From Rhodococcus wratislaviensis (GTDB taxonomy: Bacteria > Actinomycetota > Actinomycetes > Mycobacteriales > Mycobacteriaceae), in the NCBI RefSeq assembly GCF_900455735.1, contig NZ_UAUI01000001.1, positions 434,001 through 498,000 of the forward strand: DNA of 64,000 nucleotides, in the 5' to 3' direction. Both the position numbers and the translations under genes were made by a program. Numbering within the stretch: position 1 is the stretch's first letter; every line of letters begins with the position of its first letter. The notes below the pieces were generated by a model. That model did not search any database, was not told where the DNA came from, and saw only the letters and a program-made list of their open reading frames with translations. Positions 57,182 to 64,000 of the stretch are shown in pieces.

Positions 57182-59506
57182 ATGACCATGCAAATCCCCG
57201 GCTCCGAAATCTTCTCGAGCCGACCCATCGATCCCGACGCACTCGCGCGATCGCTGCCCCCGACGCTGGCAGTCCACACCGTCAGCCAGGAGCACATCGA
57301 CAACCTCGACCCACTGACCTACGAAGTCATCCGGCACCGGCTGTGGTCGGTCACCGACGAAATGGGCGAAGCACTCAAACGCATGTCCGGCTCCCCCATC
57401 GTCACCGACGCCAACGACTTCGACTTCGCGATCAGCGACGAAATCGGGCAGGAAGTGCAGGTCGGGCTGTACAACACCATGCTCGTCGGCGCCGTCGACC
57501 TCGCCATCTACTGGACGCTCCAGCACCGCGCGACCAACCCGGGCATCACCGAGGGCGACATGTTCCTGTGCAACGACCCCTGGGTCGGCGGCGGCCTGCA
57601 CCAGAACGACGTGATCGTCTACCAACCAATCTTCCACGAGGGCAAGCTCTTCGCCTGGACCAGCGCCATCTGTCACGAACCCGACCTCGGCGGATCCGGG
57701 CTCGGCTCGTTCGACCCCTCCGCAAAGGACGTGTTCTCCGAGTCGCTGCCGACACCCCCCATCAAGGTGGTCCGCGACTACGAGCTGCAACGCGACGTCT
57801 CCGACGCCTGGGTGCGGCGCTCGCGGGTGCCGATGCTCGTCGGACTCGATCTCCGCGCGAAGATCGGCGCCAACACGGTGGGCCGCAACCGACTGCTCGC
57901 GGTGATCGAGCAGTATGGCGCCGACACCGTCAAGGCCGTGATGAAGAGGATGATGGCCGACGCCGAGGGACGTCTGCGCGGCAAGCTCACCTCGCTGCCC
58001 GACGGAACCTGGAAGGCCACCGGCTACCAGGATCAGTCACACACCGGCGACCGCGGAATCCACAAGATCACCGTGGCCATGACCAAGGCCGCCGACCACC
58101 TCACCTTCGACTTCACCGGCACCGATCCGCAGACCGGCGTCATCAACTGCACTTACGCGGGCATGCGCGGCGGAGTCATGCTCGCCCTGCTTCCGATCCT
58201 CGCCGGCGACATCCCCTGGTCCGCGGGCGGGCTGATGCGCTGCTTCGACCTGGTATCCGAAGAAGGCACGATCAACAACGCCACCTTCCCCGCCGCGGTC
58301 AGCCGCGGACCGATCGGCCCCGCCTGGCTCACCGGCACCCTGATCGCCGAATGCCTGTCGCAGATGCTCGACCGGTCGGTCGATCTCGGCACAAGCGTGC
58401 AGGCCGCGTGCTGCGGCACCTGGGACACCGCCGTGATCGCCGGTCTCGACGAACGCCCCGAACAGTCGGTGCCGTTCCTCAACATCATGATGGAGCCGAT
58501 GGCCGGCGGCTACGGGGCCCGCCCCACCGCCGACGGCATGGACACCGGTGGCCTCTTCTGCATCCCGATGGGCCGCATCCCGGACACCGAAATGACCGAA
58601 TTCCTCTACCCGCTGCTCACCCTGTGGCGCCGCGAGGAACCCGACTCCGGCGGACCCGGACGCCAGCGCGGTGGCGTCAGTGCCTCCATCGCCATCACCC
58701 CCTACGGCACCAGCCTGCCGATGGGCCTGGTACTGGCGTCGGCGGGCAAGGCCGTCGCCCAGAACAACGGTCTCGCAGGCGGATACCCCGGCAATACCGG
58801 CGTCGAGGTCCTCGCGCGCGGCACCGACATCGTCGAACAGTTCGCGGCCGGGCGCATCCCCGACGCCCTCGACGATCTCGGCGGCGGCCGTGAACTCGGA
58901 GCCTGCTACGCCGAGAGCTACGTGGCACCCGGTGAGGTGCTGTACATGCACTGGCAGGGCGGCGGCGGCTACGGTGATCCGTTGCTGCGCGACCCGGCCG
59001 CCGTGGCAGCCGACTTCCGCGAAGGCAAGGTCACCGAAAACGGTGCCGAGACCGTCTATGGAGTCATCCTCTCCGGCGGAGGCGCCGATGAGATCCGGAC
59101 CTCGGATCGGCGGGACGAGATGCGCACGGAGCGCCGAGACCGCTCCGGCACTACTCGGTCCGATGCCCCCGTGCTCGACCTGGCGGGGGCTCGCAGACTC
59201 GACGACAACCTGGCGGAGGTCACGATCGGGGACACCCGCGCAATCGCCTGCGCCCAGTGCGGACGCCTCCTCGGAGACGACAAGACCAATGCTGCGCTGG
59301 ACCTCGCCCGGTTCGAAGGTCCCTCCTCGACCGCCGGACCACAGGTGACCTCCGATCCGCGCGAGTACGTCGACGCCCCCGTCGTCTTCCGGCAGCTGTG
59401 CTGCCCCGGTTGCTGGACCGCCATCTACTCCGGCATCGTCCCCGCCGATCACCCCGATCACGCCCTGGACATCGCCCGCCTCCTCCCCGCGGTAGCGGAG
59501 CGATAA
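57182..59506 (+). CDS. hyuB: hydantoinase/carboxylase family, subunit B with zinc-ribbon C-terminus
   Basis: 774 residues. Residues ~40-640 are a Hydantoinase_B domain (YEVIRHRLWSVTDEMGEALK; DMFLCNDPWVGGGLHQNDVI; GGGGYGDPLLRDP). The last ~110 residues add a domain with C690, C693 (CAQC) and C740, C741, C744 (CCPGC), like the small zinc-binding gamma subunit of acetone carboxylase fused on. That favours a carboxylase-type enzyme over a plain hydantoinase. ATG 57182 has AGGAGC 9 nt upstream. It works with the A subunit just before it. Confidence 0.87.
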   Translation: MTMQIPGSEIFSSRPIDPDALARSLPPTLAVHTVSQEHIDNLDPLTYEVIRHRLWSVTDEMGEALKRMSGSPIVTDANDFDFAISDEIGQEVQVGLYNTMLVGAVDLAIYWTLQHRATNPGITEGDMFLCNDPWVGGGLHQNDVIVYQPIFHEGKLFAWTSAICHEPDLGGSGLGSFDPSAKDVFSESLPTPPIKVVRDYELQRDVSDAWVRRSRVPMLVGLDLRAKIGANTVGRNRLLAVIEQYGADTVKAVMKRMMADAEGRLRGKLTSLPDGTWKATGYQDQSHTGDRGIHKITVAMTKAADHLTFDFTGTDPQTGVINCTYAGMRGGVMLALLPILAGDIPWSAGGLMRCFDLVSEEGTINNATFPAAVSRGPIGPAWLTGTLIAECLSQMLDRSVDLGTSVQAACCGTWDTAVIAGLDERPEQSVPFLNIMMEPMAGGYGARPTADGMDTGGLFCIPMGRIPDTEMTEFLYPLLTLWRREEPDSGGPGRQRGGVSASIAITPYGTSLPMGLVLASAGKAVAQNNGLAGGYPGNTGVEVLARGTDIVEQFAAGRIPDALDDLGGGRELGACYAESYVAPGEVLYMHWQGGGGYGDPLLRDPAAVAADFREGKVTENGAETVYGVILSGGGADEIRTSDRRDEMRTERRDRSGTTRSDAPVLDLAGARRLDDNLAEVTIGDTRAIACAQCGRLLGDDKTNAALDLARFEGPSSTAGPQVTSDPREYVDAPVVFRQLCCPGCWTAIYSGIVPADHPDHALDIARLLPAVAER

Positions 59507-59549
59507 TGTCGGCGAAACCTTCGATGACACTGGAACCAGGAGGGCGGCG

Positions 59550-61247
59550 GTGACCTTCTCGGATTGGGGCGGACGCCTCGTCACGTTCCCCGCCGACCGG
59601 GCCAGGCATTACCGCGAAAGCGGGATGTGGAGCGCCGATCCCACCGGCCGGCGACTGCACCAGATCGCCACCCGGTTCCCGGATCGAACGGCGGTGATCA
59701 GCGCGGAGGGCTCGATGAGCTTCGCCGAACTGGACCGGCGGACCGACCAGATCGCGGCCGGACTGGTCCGGCTCGGGCTCGAGCGACTCGATCCGGTCAT
59801 ATTCCAGCTGACCAATCGCCTGGAGACCGTCCTTGCCTGGTACGGCTGCCTCAAGGCCGGCCTGGTTCCCGTCGCGACTCTGGCCGCGCACCGCATGCAC
59901 GAGATCGGGCACGTCAGCCGGAAGGTCGGCGCTGTGGGGCACATCGTCGAGGCCCGCACCGCGGGATTCGATCTCGTGGAGTTCGCACGCGAACACGCCG
60001 CCGGGCATCCCAGCATCCGGCACATCATCAGCGTCGGCGACGAGGCGGGTAAGACTCAGCCGGGCGTGACCCGACTGGAAGACATCGGCCCCGAGACCGA
60101 TCCCGCCGCGGCCCGCGCCGTGGTCGAACAGATCGAAGCGCAGATCGACCCACTCGATGTCGTCGCGTTCCAGCTGTCCGGCGGTACCACCGGTGTACCC
60201 AAGGTCATTCCGCGCGTACATGCCGAATACTGGAACAACGCCCTGCTCTACGCGCGGCGGCTCGGCTGGGACGAACACAGTCGCGTGGCACACCTGATAC
60301 CGATCATTCACAACGCCGGAATCTCGTGTGGGCTGCACGCAGCGCATTCCGTCGGCGCCTGCCTGGTCCTGGCCACCGCTGACGCTCCCACGGCATTCGA
60401 GTTGATAGCACGGACGGAGGCGACCGAAGTCCTCATCGGGCACGGCCACTACCAGGCAGTTCTGACCCCCGACTTCGACAAGGCCCGCGCATCTCTCCGA
60501 CGGGTCGTACTGTCGGGTGCCAAAGTTCCACCCGAACTGTTCGAACGAGTCGACGACGGTGCGGGGCATTGGGCAGGCCAGCTGTTCGGCATGTCCGAAG
60601 GGCTGTTCACGGTGACTCCGCTCGACTCCTCCACGCACGCTCGCCTGACGACGGTGGGAACCCCGATCGCACCCGACGACGAAATTCGCATCCTCGAGCC
60701 GGGTACCGAGAACGAACTCCCTGACGGCGACGTCGGAGAACTGTGCTGCCGCGGCCCGTACACGATCCCCGGCTACTTCGACGCACCGGTCCACAACCAG
60801 GATGCCTTCACCTCCGACGGCTTCTACCGCACCGGCGATCTCGCCGCGATCACCGTCATCGACGGCACGCGGTACCTGTCGATCGAGGGCCGAATCAAGG
60901 ACCTCATCAACAGGGGCGGAGAGAAGATCAACGCCGAGGAACTCGAACTACTCTTGCTCGAGCACCCCCGCATCGCCGACGCGGCGGTAGTCGCCATGCC
61001 CGATCCCCGACTCGGGGAGAAAACCTGCGCATATCTGGTGGCCACCGACGGAGAACCATTGTCGATGAACGCCATTCAAGACCATCTGGCGCAGCTCGGT
61101 GTCGCGAAGTTCAAGTGGCCCGAACGGCTCGAATGGGTGCCGACCTTGCCGCACACCAATGTGAACAAGATCGACAAGAAGCGGTTGCGTACCGAGATAG
61201 CCGCGACACTGCTCGCCGAAGCCGACGCACGCGGCGCGGTCGTGTAG
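59550..61247 (+). CDS. aryl-acid AMP ligase (DhbE/salicylate-AMP-ligase-like)
   Basis: 565 residues of the ANL superfamily. P-loop LSGGTTGVPKVIP (about residue 210), FGMSEG, the hinge region YRTGDLA, and a C-terminal lysine in NKIDKKRL. The opening (YRESGMWSADPTGRRLHQIA) is that of 2,3-dihydroxybenzoate-AMP ligase-like enzymes, which include the salicylyl-AMP ligase SdgA of a Streptomyces salicylate pathway. GTG 59550 is preceded by AGGAGG. It probably activates the pathway's aromatic or heteroaromatic acid. Confidence 0.85.
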   Translation: MTFSDWGGRLVTFPADRARHYRESGMWSADPTGRRLHQIATRFPDRTAVISAEGSMSFAELDRRTDQIAAGLVRLGLERLDPVIFQLTNRLETVLAWYGCLKAGLVPVATLAAHRMHEIGHVSRKVGAVGHIVEARTAGFDLVEFAREHAAGHPSIRHIISVGDEAGKTQPGVTRLEDIGPETDPAAARAVVEQIEAQIDPLDVVAFQLSGGTTGVPKVIPRVHAEYWNNALLYARRLGWDEHSRVAHLIPIIHNAGISCGLHAAHSVGACLVLATADAPTAFELIARTEATEVLIGHGHYQAVLTPDFDKARASLRRVVLSGAKVPPELFERVDDGAGHWAGQLFGMSEGLFTVTPLDSSTHARLTTVGTPIAPDDEIRILEPGTENELPDGDVGELCCRGPYTIPGYFDAPVHNQDAFTSDGFYRTGDLAAITVIDGTRYLSIEGRIKDLINRGGEKINAEELELLLLEHPRIADAAVVAMPDPRLGEKTCAYLVATDGEPLSMNAIQDHLAQLGVAKFKWPERLEWVPTLPHTNVNKIDKKRLRTEIAATLLAEADARGAVV

Positions 61248-61373
61248 ATAACCCCGTCGACCGGTTCTGTTGAAGATCAACACCTTCGGGGCATGTCCAC
61301 ACGGGCATGCCCCGAAGTCGATCACTCGCCACACGACCTCGGCTGCACGCATCACATTGACTGTTCGACAGCA

Positions 61374-61397
61374 ACGTAGAATACTCGACTTAAACGT
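61374..61397 (+). promoter_or_regulatory. TetR-type operator block before the flavin monooxygenase
   Basis: GTAGAATACTCGAC (61376-61389) flanked by ACGT and AAACGT, nearly the same as the block before hyuA. It lies 32 bp upstream of the monooxygenase ATG. Confidence 0.7.
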
Positions 61398-61420
61398 CAC
61401 AAAGACTGAAGGGTTTTGCC

Positions 61421-63004
61421 ATGAATCTCGAGCGAGTCGCAGTTCTCGGAGGTGGACCCGGCGGCCTCTATGCCGCGAGACTGCTCAAACTCAGCCATCC
61501 GGACGCCGAGGTGACCGTGTACGAACAGAGCGCCCCGGACAAGACATTCGGATTCGGCGTCGGCCTCGCATCCCGCACACAGCGCAATCTTCGCGAGGCC
61601 GATTCGGCATCGCTCGAGGCCATCGTTGCCGCCGCACACCCGCACGACATGTCGATGCAGGTCGGCGGGCACATCGCCCACCTACCGAACGGGGACCTCC
61701 TCGCGATCGCGCGCACCTCCCTGCTCGAAGTACTGCAGCAACAAGCCCGACAGGCCGGCGTCCGACTGCACTTCGGCGAACGCCGGGACATCGCCGGCCT
61801 CGACGCGGACCTGATCATCGCGGCCGACGGCATCAACAGCGGGACACGCGCACAGTTCGCAGACCGCTTCGATCCACATATCGAGACCGGCTCCGGCCTG
61901 TACCTCTGGTGCGGAACCGATTTCGCTCTTCCGAGCGCACTATTCACACCGGTGACCACCGAGCACGGCACGTTCGTGGCGCACGCCTACCCGTACGGAC
62001 CACACCGCAGCACCTTCCTCATCGAAACCGACGAGGACACGTGGCGACGGGCAGGATTCGATGTTTCCACCGAGCAGACAGCGCCGCTCGACAGCGACGA
62101 AACGTCACTGCACTACCTGCAGGAGGCGTTCGCCGACACCCTTCAGCACCACCCGCTGGTCGGTAACCGCACCCGCTGGATGCGCTTCCGAACCATCTCG
62201 TGTGGGCACTGGCACAGCGGCAATGTCGTACTACTCGGCGACGCCGCCCACACCGCGCACTACTCCATCGGCTCGGGCACCAAGCTCGCCATGGAGGACG
62301 CCATCGCACTCGACCACGCACTCACCGCCTCCCCGAACCTCGAGGAAGCGCTCGCGCACTACGAGCGAACTCGCCGCCCCGCCGTCGAATACCTTCAGCA
62401 CATCGCGCACCGCAGCGAACTCTGGTGGGAGTCCTTCCCGCAGCGGATGAACCTACCGGTCGAACAGCTTCTGATCGCCTACATGACCCGCGCCGGAAAG
62501 GTCAGTCTCAGCCGATTCCACGACACCGCGCCCATGCTTGTGAGGAAAGGCCTGTCGAGCTACGCGGACCTGCCGGCCGACGCGATCCCCGGCACAGACA
62601 TCACGGACTGGATACTCGGGCAACCACTCGACCACGGTGACCGCCGATTCGAGCACCGGATCGCACCGGCGGACCTGCGGGGCGCCACCACCACTACAGT
62701 GCTCGACATCGACTTCGACTCCGCCTGGGGCCCGGAGGCCACCGCACTCATCGAGACCGCGCCAACCGCACGAACTCTCTGGCTCACCGGCCCATCTACC
62801 CGCTCATCGCTGCTCAGCAGGCTCGATTTCGCCGAACGTCTCGGTCACGACACAGATGCAGTCGTCGTCGTCGAGGCCCCCACATCCTGCCGCGCAGATG
62901 TCGCGGCAGGTTTGGCCAGCGTACGGATGCACCTCGCGTTCTTCACTGATCCGGCGACGCCGGACGCTGATCCGGCGTCGTCCGCGTCGCGGGTCTTGAC
63001 ATGA
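61421..63004 (+). CDS. FAD monooxygenase, salicylyl-CoA 5-hydroxylase-like
   Basis: 527 residues. FAD-binding GGGPGGLYAARLLKLSHPDA, the ADLIIAADGINSGTR motif and the second FAD segment GDAAHTAHYSIGSGTKLAME all match the salicylyl-CoA 5-hydroxylase/anthraniloyl-CoA monooxygenase group, also in the stretches RNLREAD and FVAHAYPYGPHRSTFLIETD. It would hydroxylate an aryl-CoA made from the upstream AMP ligase's product. The C-terminal ~130 residues (after ~390) are unusual and have no clear motif. It starts a unit with TetR (ATGA overlap at 63001). Confidence 0.85.
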   Translation: MNLERVAVLGGGPGGLYAARLLKLSHPDAEVTVYEQSAPDKTFGFGVGLASRTQRNLREADSASLEAIVAAAHPHDMSMQVGGHIAHLPNGDLLAIARTSLLEVLQQQARQAGVRLHFGERRDIAGLDADLIIAADGINSGTRAQFADRFDPHIETGSGLYLWCGTDFALPSALFTPVTTEHGTFVAHAYPYGPHRSTFLIETDEDTWRRAGFDVSTEQTAPLDSDETSLHYLQEAFADTLQHHPLVGNRTRWMRFRTISCGHWHSGNVVLLGDAAHTAHYSIGSGTKLAMEDAIALDHALTASPNLEEALAHYERTRRPAVEYLQHIAHRSELWWESFPQRMNLPVEQLLIAYMTRAGKVSLSRFHDTAPMLVRKGLSSYADLPADAIPGTDITDWILGQPLDHGDRRFEHRIAPADLRGATTTTVLDIDFDSAWGPEATALIETAPTARTLWLTGPSTRSSLLSRLDFAERLGHDTDAVVVVEAPTSCRADVAAGLASVRMHLAFFTDPATPDADPASSASRVLT

Positions 63005-63825
63005 GTGCGCGACCAGTGGTCGGCGCCCGTTATCCTTCGGACATGACAAGCGAGGAGGCCGCGAAAGAGCGCCGACCCCGAGGCCGGGGCAAATCCCGTT
63101 CTACCGATCAGGCTGCGACCGAGAGCGCGGGCATCCGCAGCAACCCTCGCCGTGAGCTCGTGGAAAAGCAGATCATCGAGCAAGCCACTCGGCTGTTTGC
63201 CGAAAGAGGATTCGCGAGCACCACGCTGCAGGACATCGCCGACGCAACCGGCCTGACGCGGCCGGCCCTCTATCACTACGTGGCCAACAAGGACGAACTC
63301 CTCTCCCGCCTGGTCAGCGAGAGCACAGAGACACCGGCCGCGTTGCTGCATACAATCAACGAGCGCACCGATCTGGGTCCGACGGAAAAGCTCCGCGAGA
63401 TGGCCACCGCCATCGCATTGCATCAGGCGCAGGCTCCAGATCGATTCCGGTTGATCATCCGATCGGAAGCCGAATTACCCGAAGACATCTCACGCAACTA
63501 CGAGCAGAGCCGCCGACACGTGCTGAAGGAATTCATCCGCGTCGTCGAAGACGGCATCCGCACCGGCGAGATGCGACCGGTCGATCCGCGCACCGCGGCT
63601 TTGGCCGTCATCGGCATGCTCAACTGGATCGCCTGGTGGCATCAGCCGGGAAACGCGGACGACGACCGAGTCATCGCCACTCAACTCGCAGACATGGCAG
63701 TACGCTCGTTGGTCCACCAGGACCCGCAGTCGGCACCCCCGGAAGGTCCCGCACGAGCGATCGCCATGATCCGCCAGGACCTGAACTACCTCGAACGGCT
63801 GCTCGACGAATCACACCCCGACTGA
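63001..63825 (+). CDS. TetR-family regulator of the catabolic island
   Basis: 274 residues from ATG 63001, which overlaps the monooxygenase stop; ATG 63043 is an alternative that omits 14 residues. A basic N-terminal extension (~45 residues) precedes the HTH (FASTTLQDIADATGLTRPALYHYV) and a TetR_C ligand domain. It is the only regulator in the island, so it is the likely reader of the three operator blocks at 54857, 54976 and 61374. The ligand is presumably the substrate acid or its CoA ester. Confidence 0.88.
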   Translation: MSARPVVGARYPSDMTSEEAAKERRPRGRGKSRSTDQAATESAGIRSNPRRELVEKQIIEQATRLFAERGFASTTLQDIADATGLTRPALYHYVANKDELLSRLVSESTETPAALLHTINERTDLGPTEKLREMATAIALHQAQAPDRFRLIIRSEAELPEDISRNYEQSRRHVLKEFIRVVEDGIRTGEMRPVDPRTAALAVIGMLNWIAWWHQPGNADDDRVIATQLADMAVRSLVHQDPQSAPPEGPARAIAMIRQDLNYLERLLDESHPD

Positions 63826-63862
63826 CTGCGCTCGGCAGCAATGGCCCTGATTCTGGCGGATC

Positions 63863-64000
63863 TCACCCGCGGCGCAGTGCCAGCACAGGGATCGTCCGGA
63901 TGCCCGCCGTCTTTTCCGCGTATTCGGCAAAGCCGGGATACCGGCTCCCCTGCTCGGCGTAGATCCGATCCCGATCGTCACCGGTCACCTCGACGACACT
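63863..64000 (-). CDS. F420-type nitroreductase-family protein, C-terminal 45 residues
   Basis: Cut by the window edge. The visible end (SVVEVTGDDRDRIYAEQGSR, YPGFAEYAEKTAGIRTIPVL) is characteristic of deazaflavin(F420)-dependent oxidoreductases of the Ddn type, which are abundant in rhodococci and mycobacteria. It converges on the TetR gene. Confidence 0.8.
   Translation of the reverse strand, partial: SVVEVTGDDRDRIYAEQGSRYPGFAEYAEKTAGIRTIPVLALRRG

Noticed and set aside
59506-59553. 15-codon ORF between hyuB and the AMP ligase
   Set aside because: Very short and explained by the ribosome-site region of the next gene; no conservation can be judged.
55767-59584. Long minus-strand open frames opposite hyuA and hyuB (491 and 515 residues)
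   Set aside because: Mirror frames of genes with clear domains; composition is skewed to Gly/Val/Asp with no motif.

Overview
The window is high-GC actinobacterial DNA. A complete propane monooxygenase (prm/mim-type) operon, AcoR-like regulators without sigma-54 features, an Lsr2-type DNA-binding domain, an F420-type reductase fragment and actinobacterial gas vesicle genes point to Rhodococcus or a close relative (an inference from gene content; no search was run). No rRNA, tRNA or CRISPR array was seen.

Region 1 (0-18 kb) is alkane/ketone oxidation. After the end of an unrecognised gene, an AveC-like membrane protein and a catalase comes the prm operon: prmABCD, a zinc alcohol dehydrogenase, an amidohydrolase, a DUF59 protein, a second alcohol dehydrogenase and a dedicated GroEL, ending in a strong hairpin. 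Two GAF/AAA/Fis-type regulators flank it. A palindrome, GTCTCAnnnTGAGAC, lies before prmA and is repeated before the second regulator; a degenerate copy lies before the catalase. This looks like a local regulon.

Region 2 (18-28 kb) is a patchwork of small and decayed genes: NmrA, a TetR/GNAT operon with its own palindrome, a TetR remnant, an L,D-transpeptidase, a frame-disrupted secreted protein, an SRPBCC remnant, and a stress group (J-protein, Hsp20, MerR). It includes a protein joining a gas-vesicle-associated domain to an Lsr2 DNA-binding domain.

Region 3 (28-36 kb) is a gas vesicle cluster on the minus strand: GvpY-like, GvpZ-like (SRPBCC plus acidic repeats plus histone-H1-like tail), three near-identical gvpA genes, gvpF, gvpG, a PAS protein and gvpL. 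A gvpF/L remnant and a tandem 28-bp repeat lie upstream. No gvpJ, K, N, O or S is recognisable here.

Region 4 (36-48.5 kb) holds a diguanylate cyclase, small proteins, a 1268-residue exported YVTN-propeller protein with recent tandem repeats, and a large LuxR regulator gene cleanly split by an IS3-type element with a 3-bp GTT duplication.

Region 5 (48.5-64 kb) is a catabolic island. A minus-strand operon (maleate isomerase, VOC protein, small protein, alpha/beta hydrolase, AAHS-type transporter, MOSC-reductase fusion) diverges from a plus-strand set (hydantoinase/carboxylase A and B, aryl-acid AMP ligase, aryl-CoA-hydroxylase-like flavoprotein, TetR). One operator-like block occurs before all three transcription units, suggesting a single TetR-controlled pathway that activates, hydroxylates and cleaves a ring compound and ends in maleate to fumarate.
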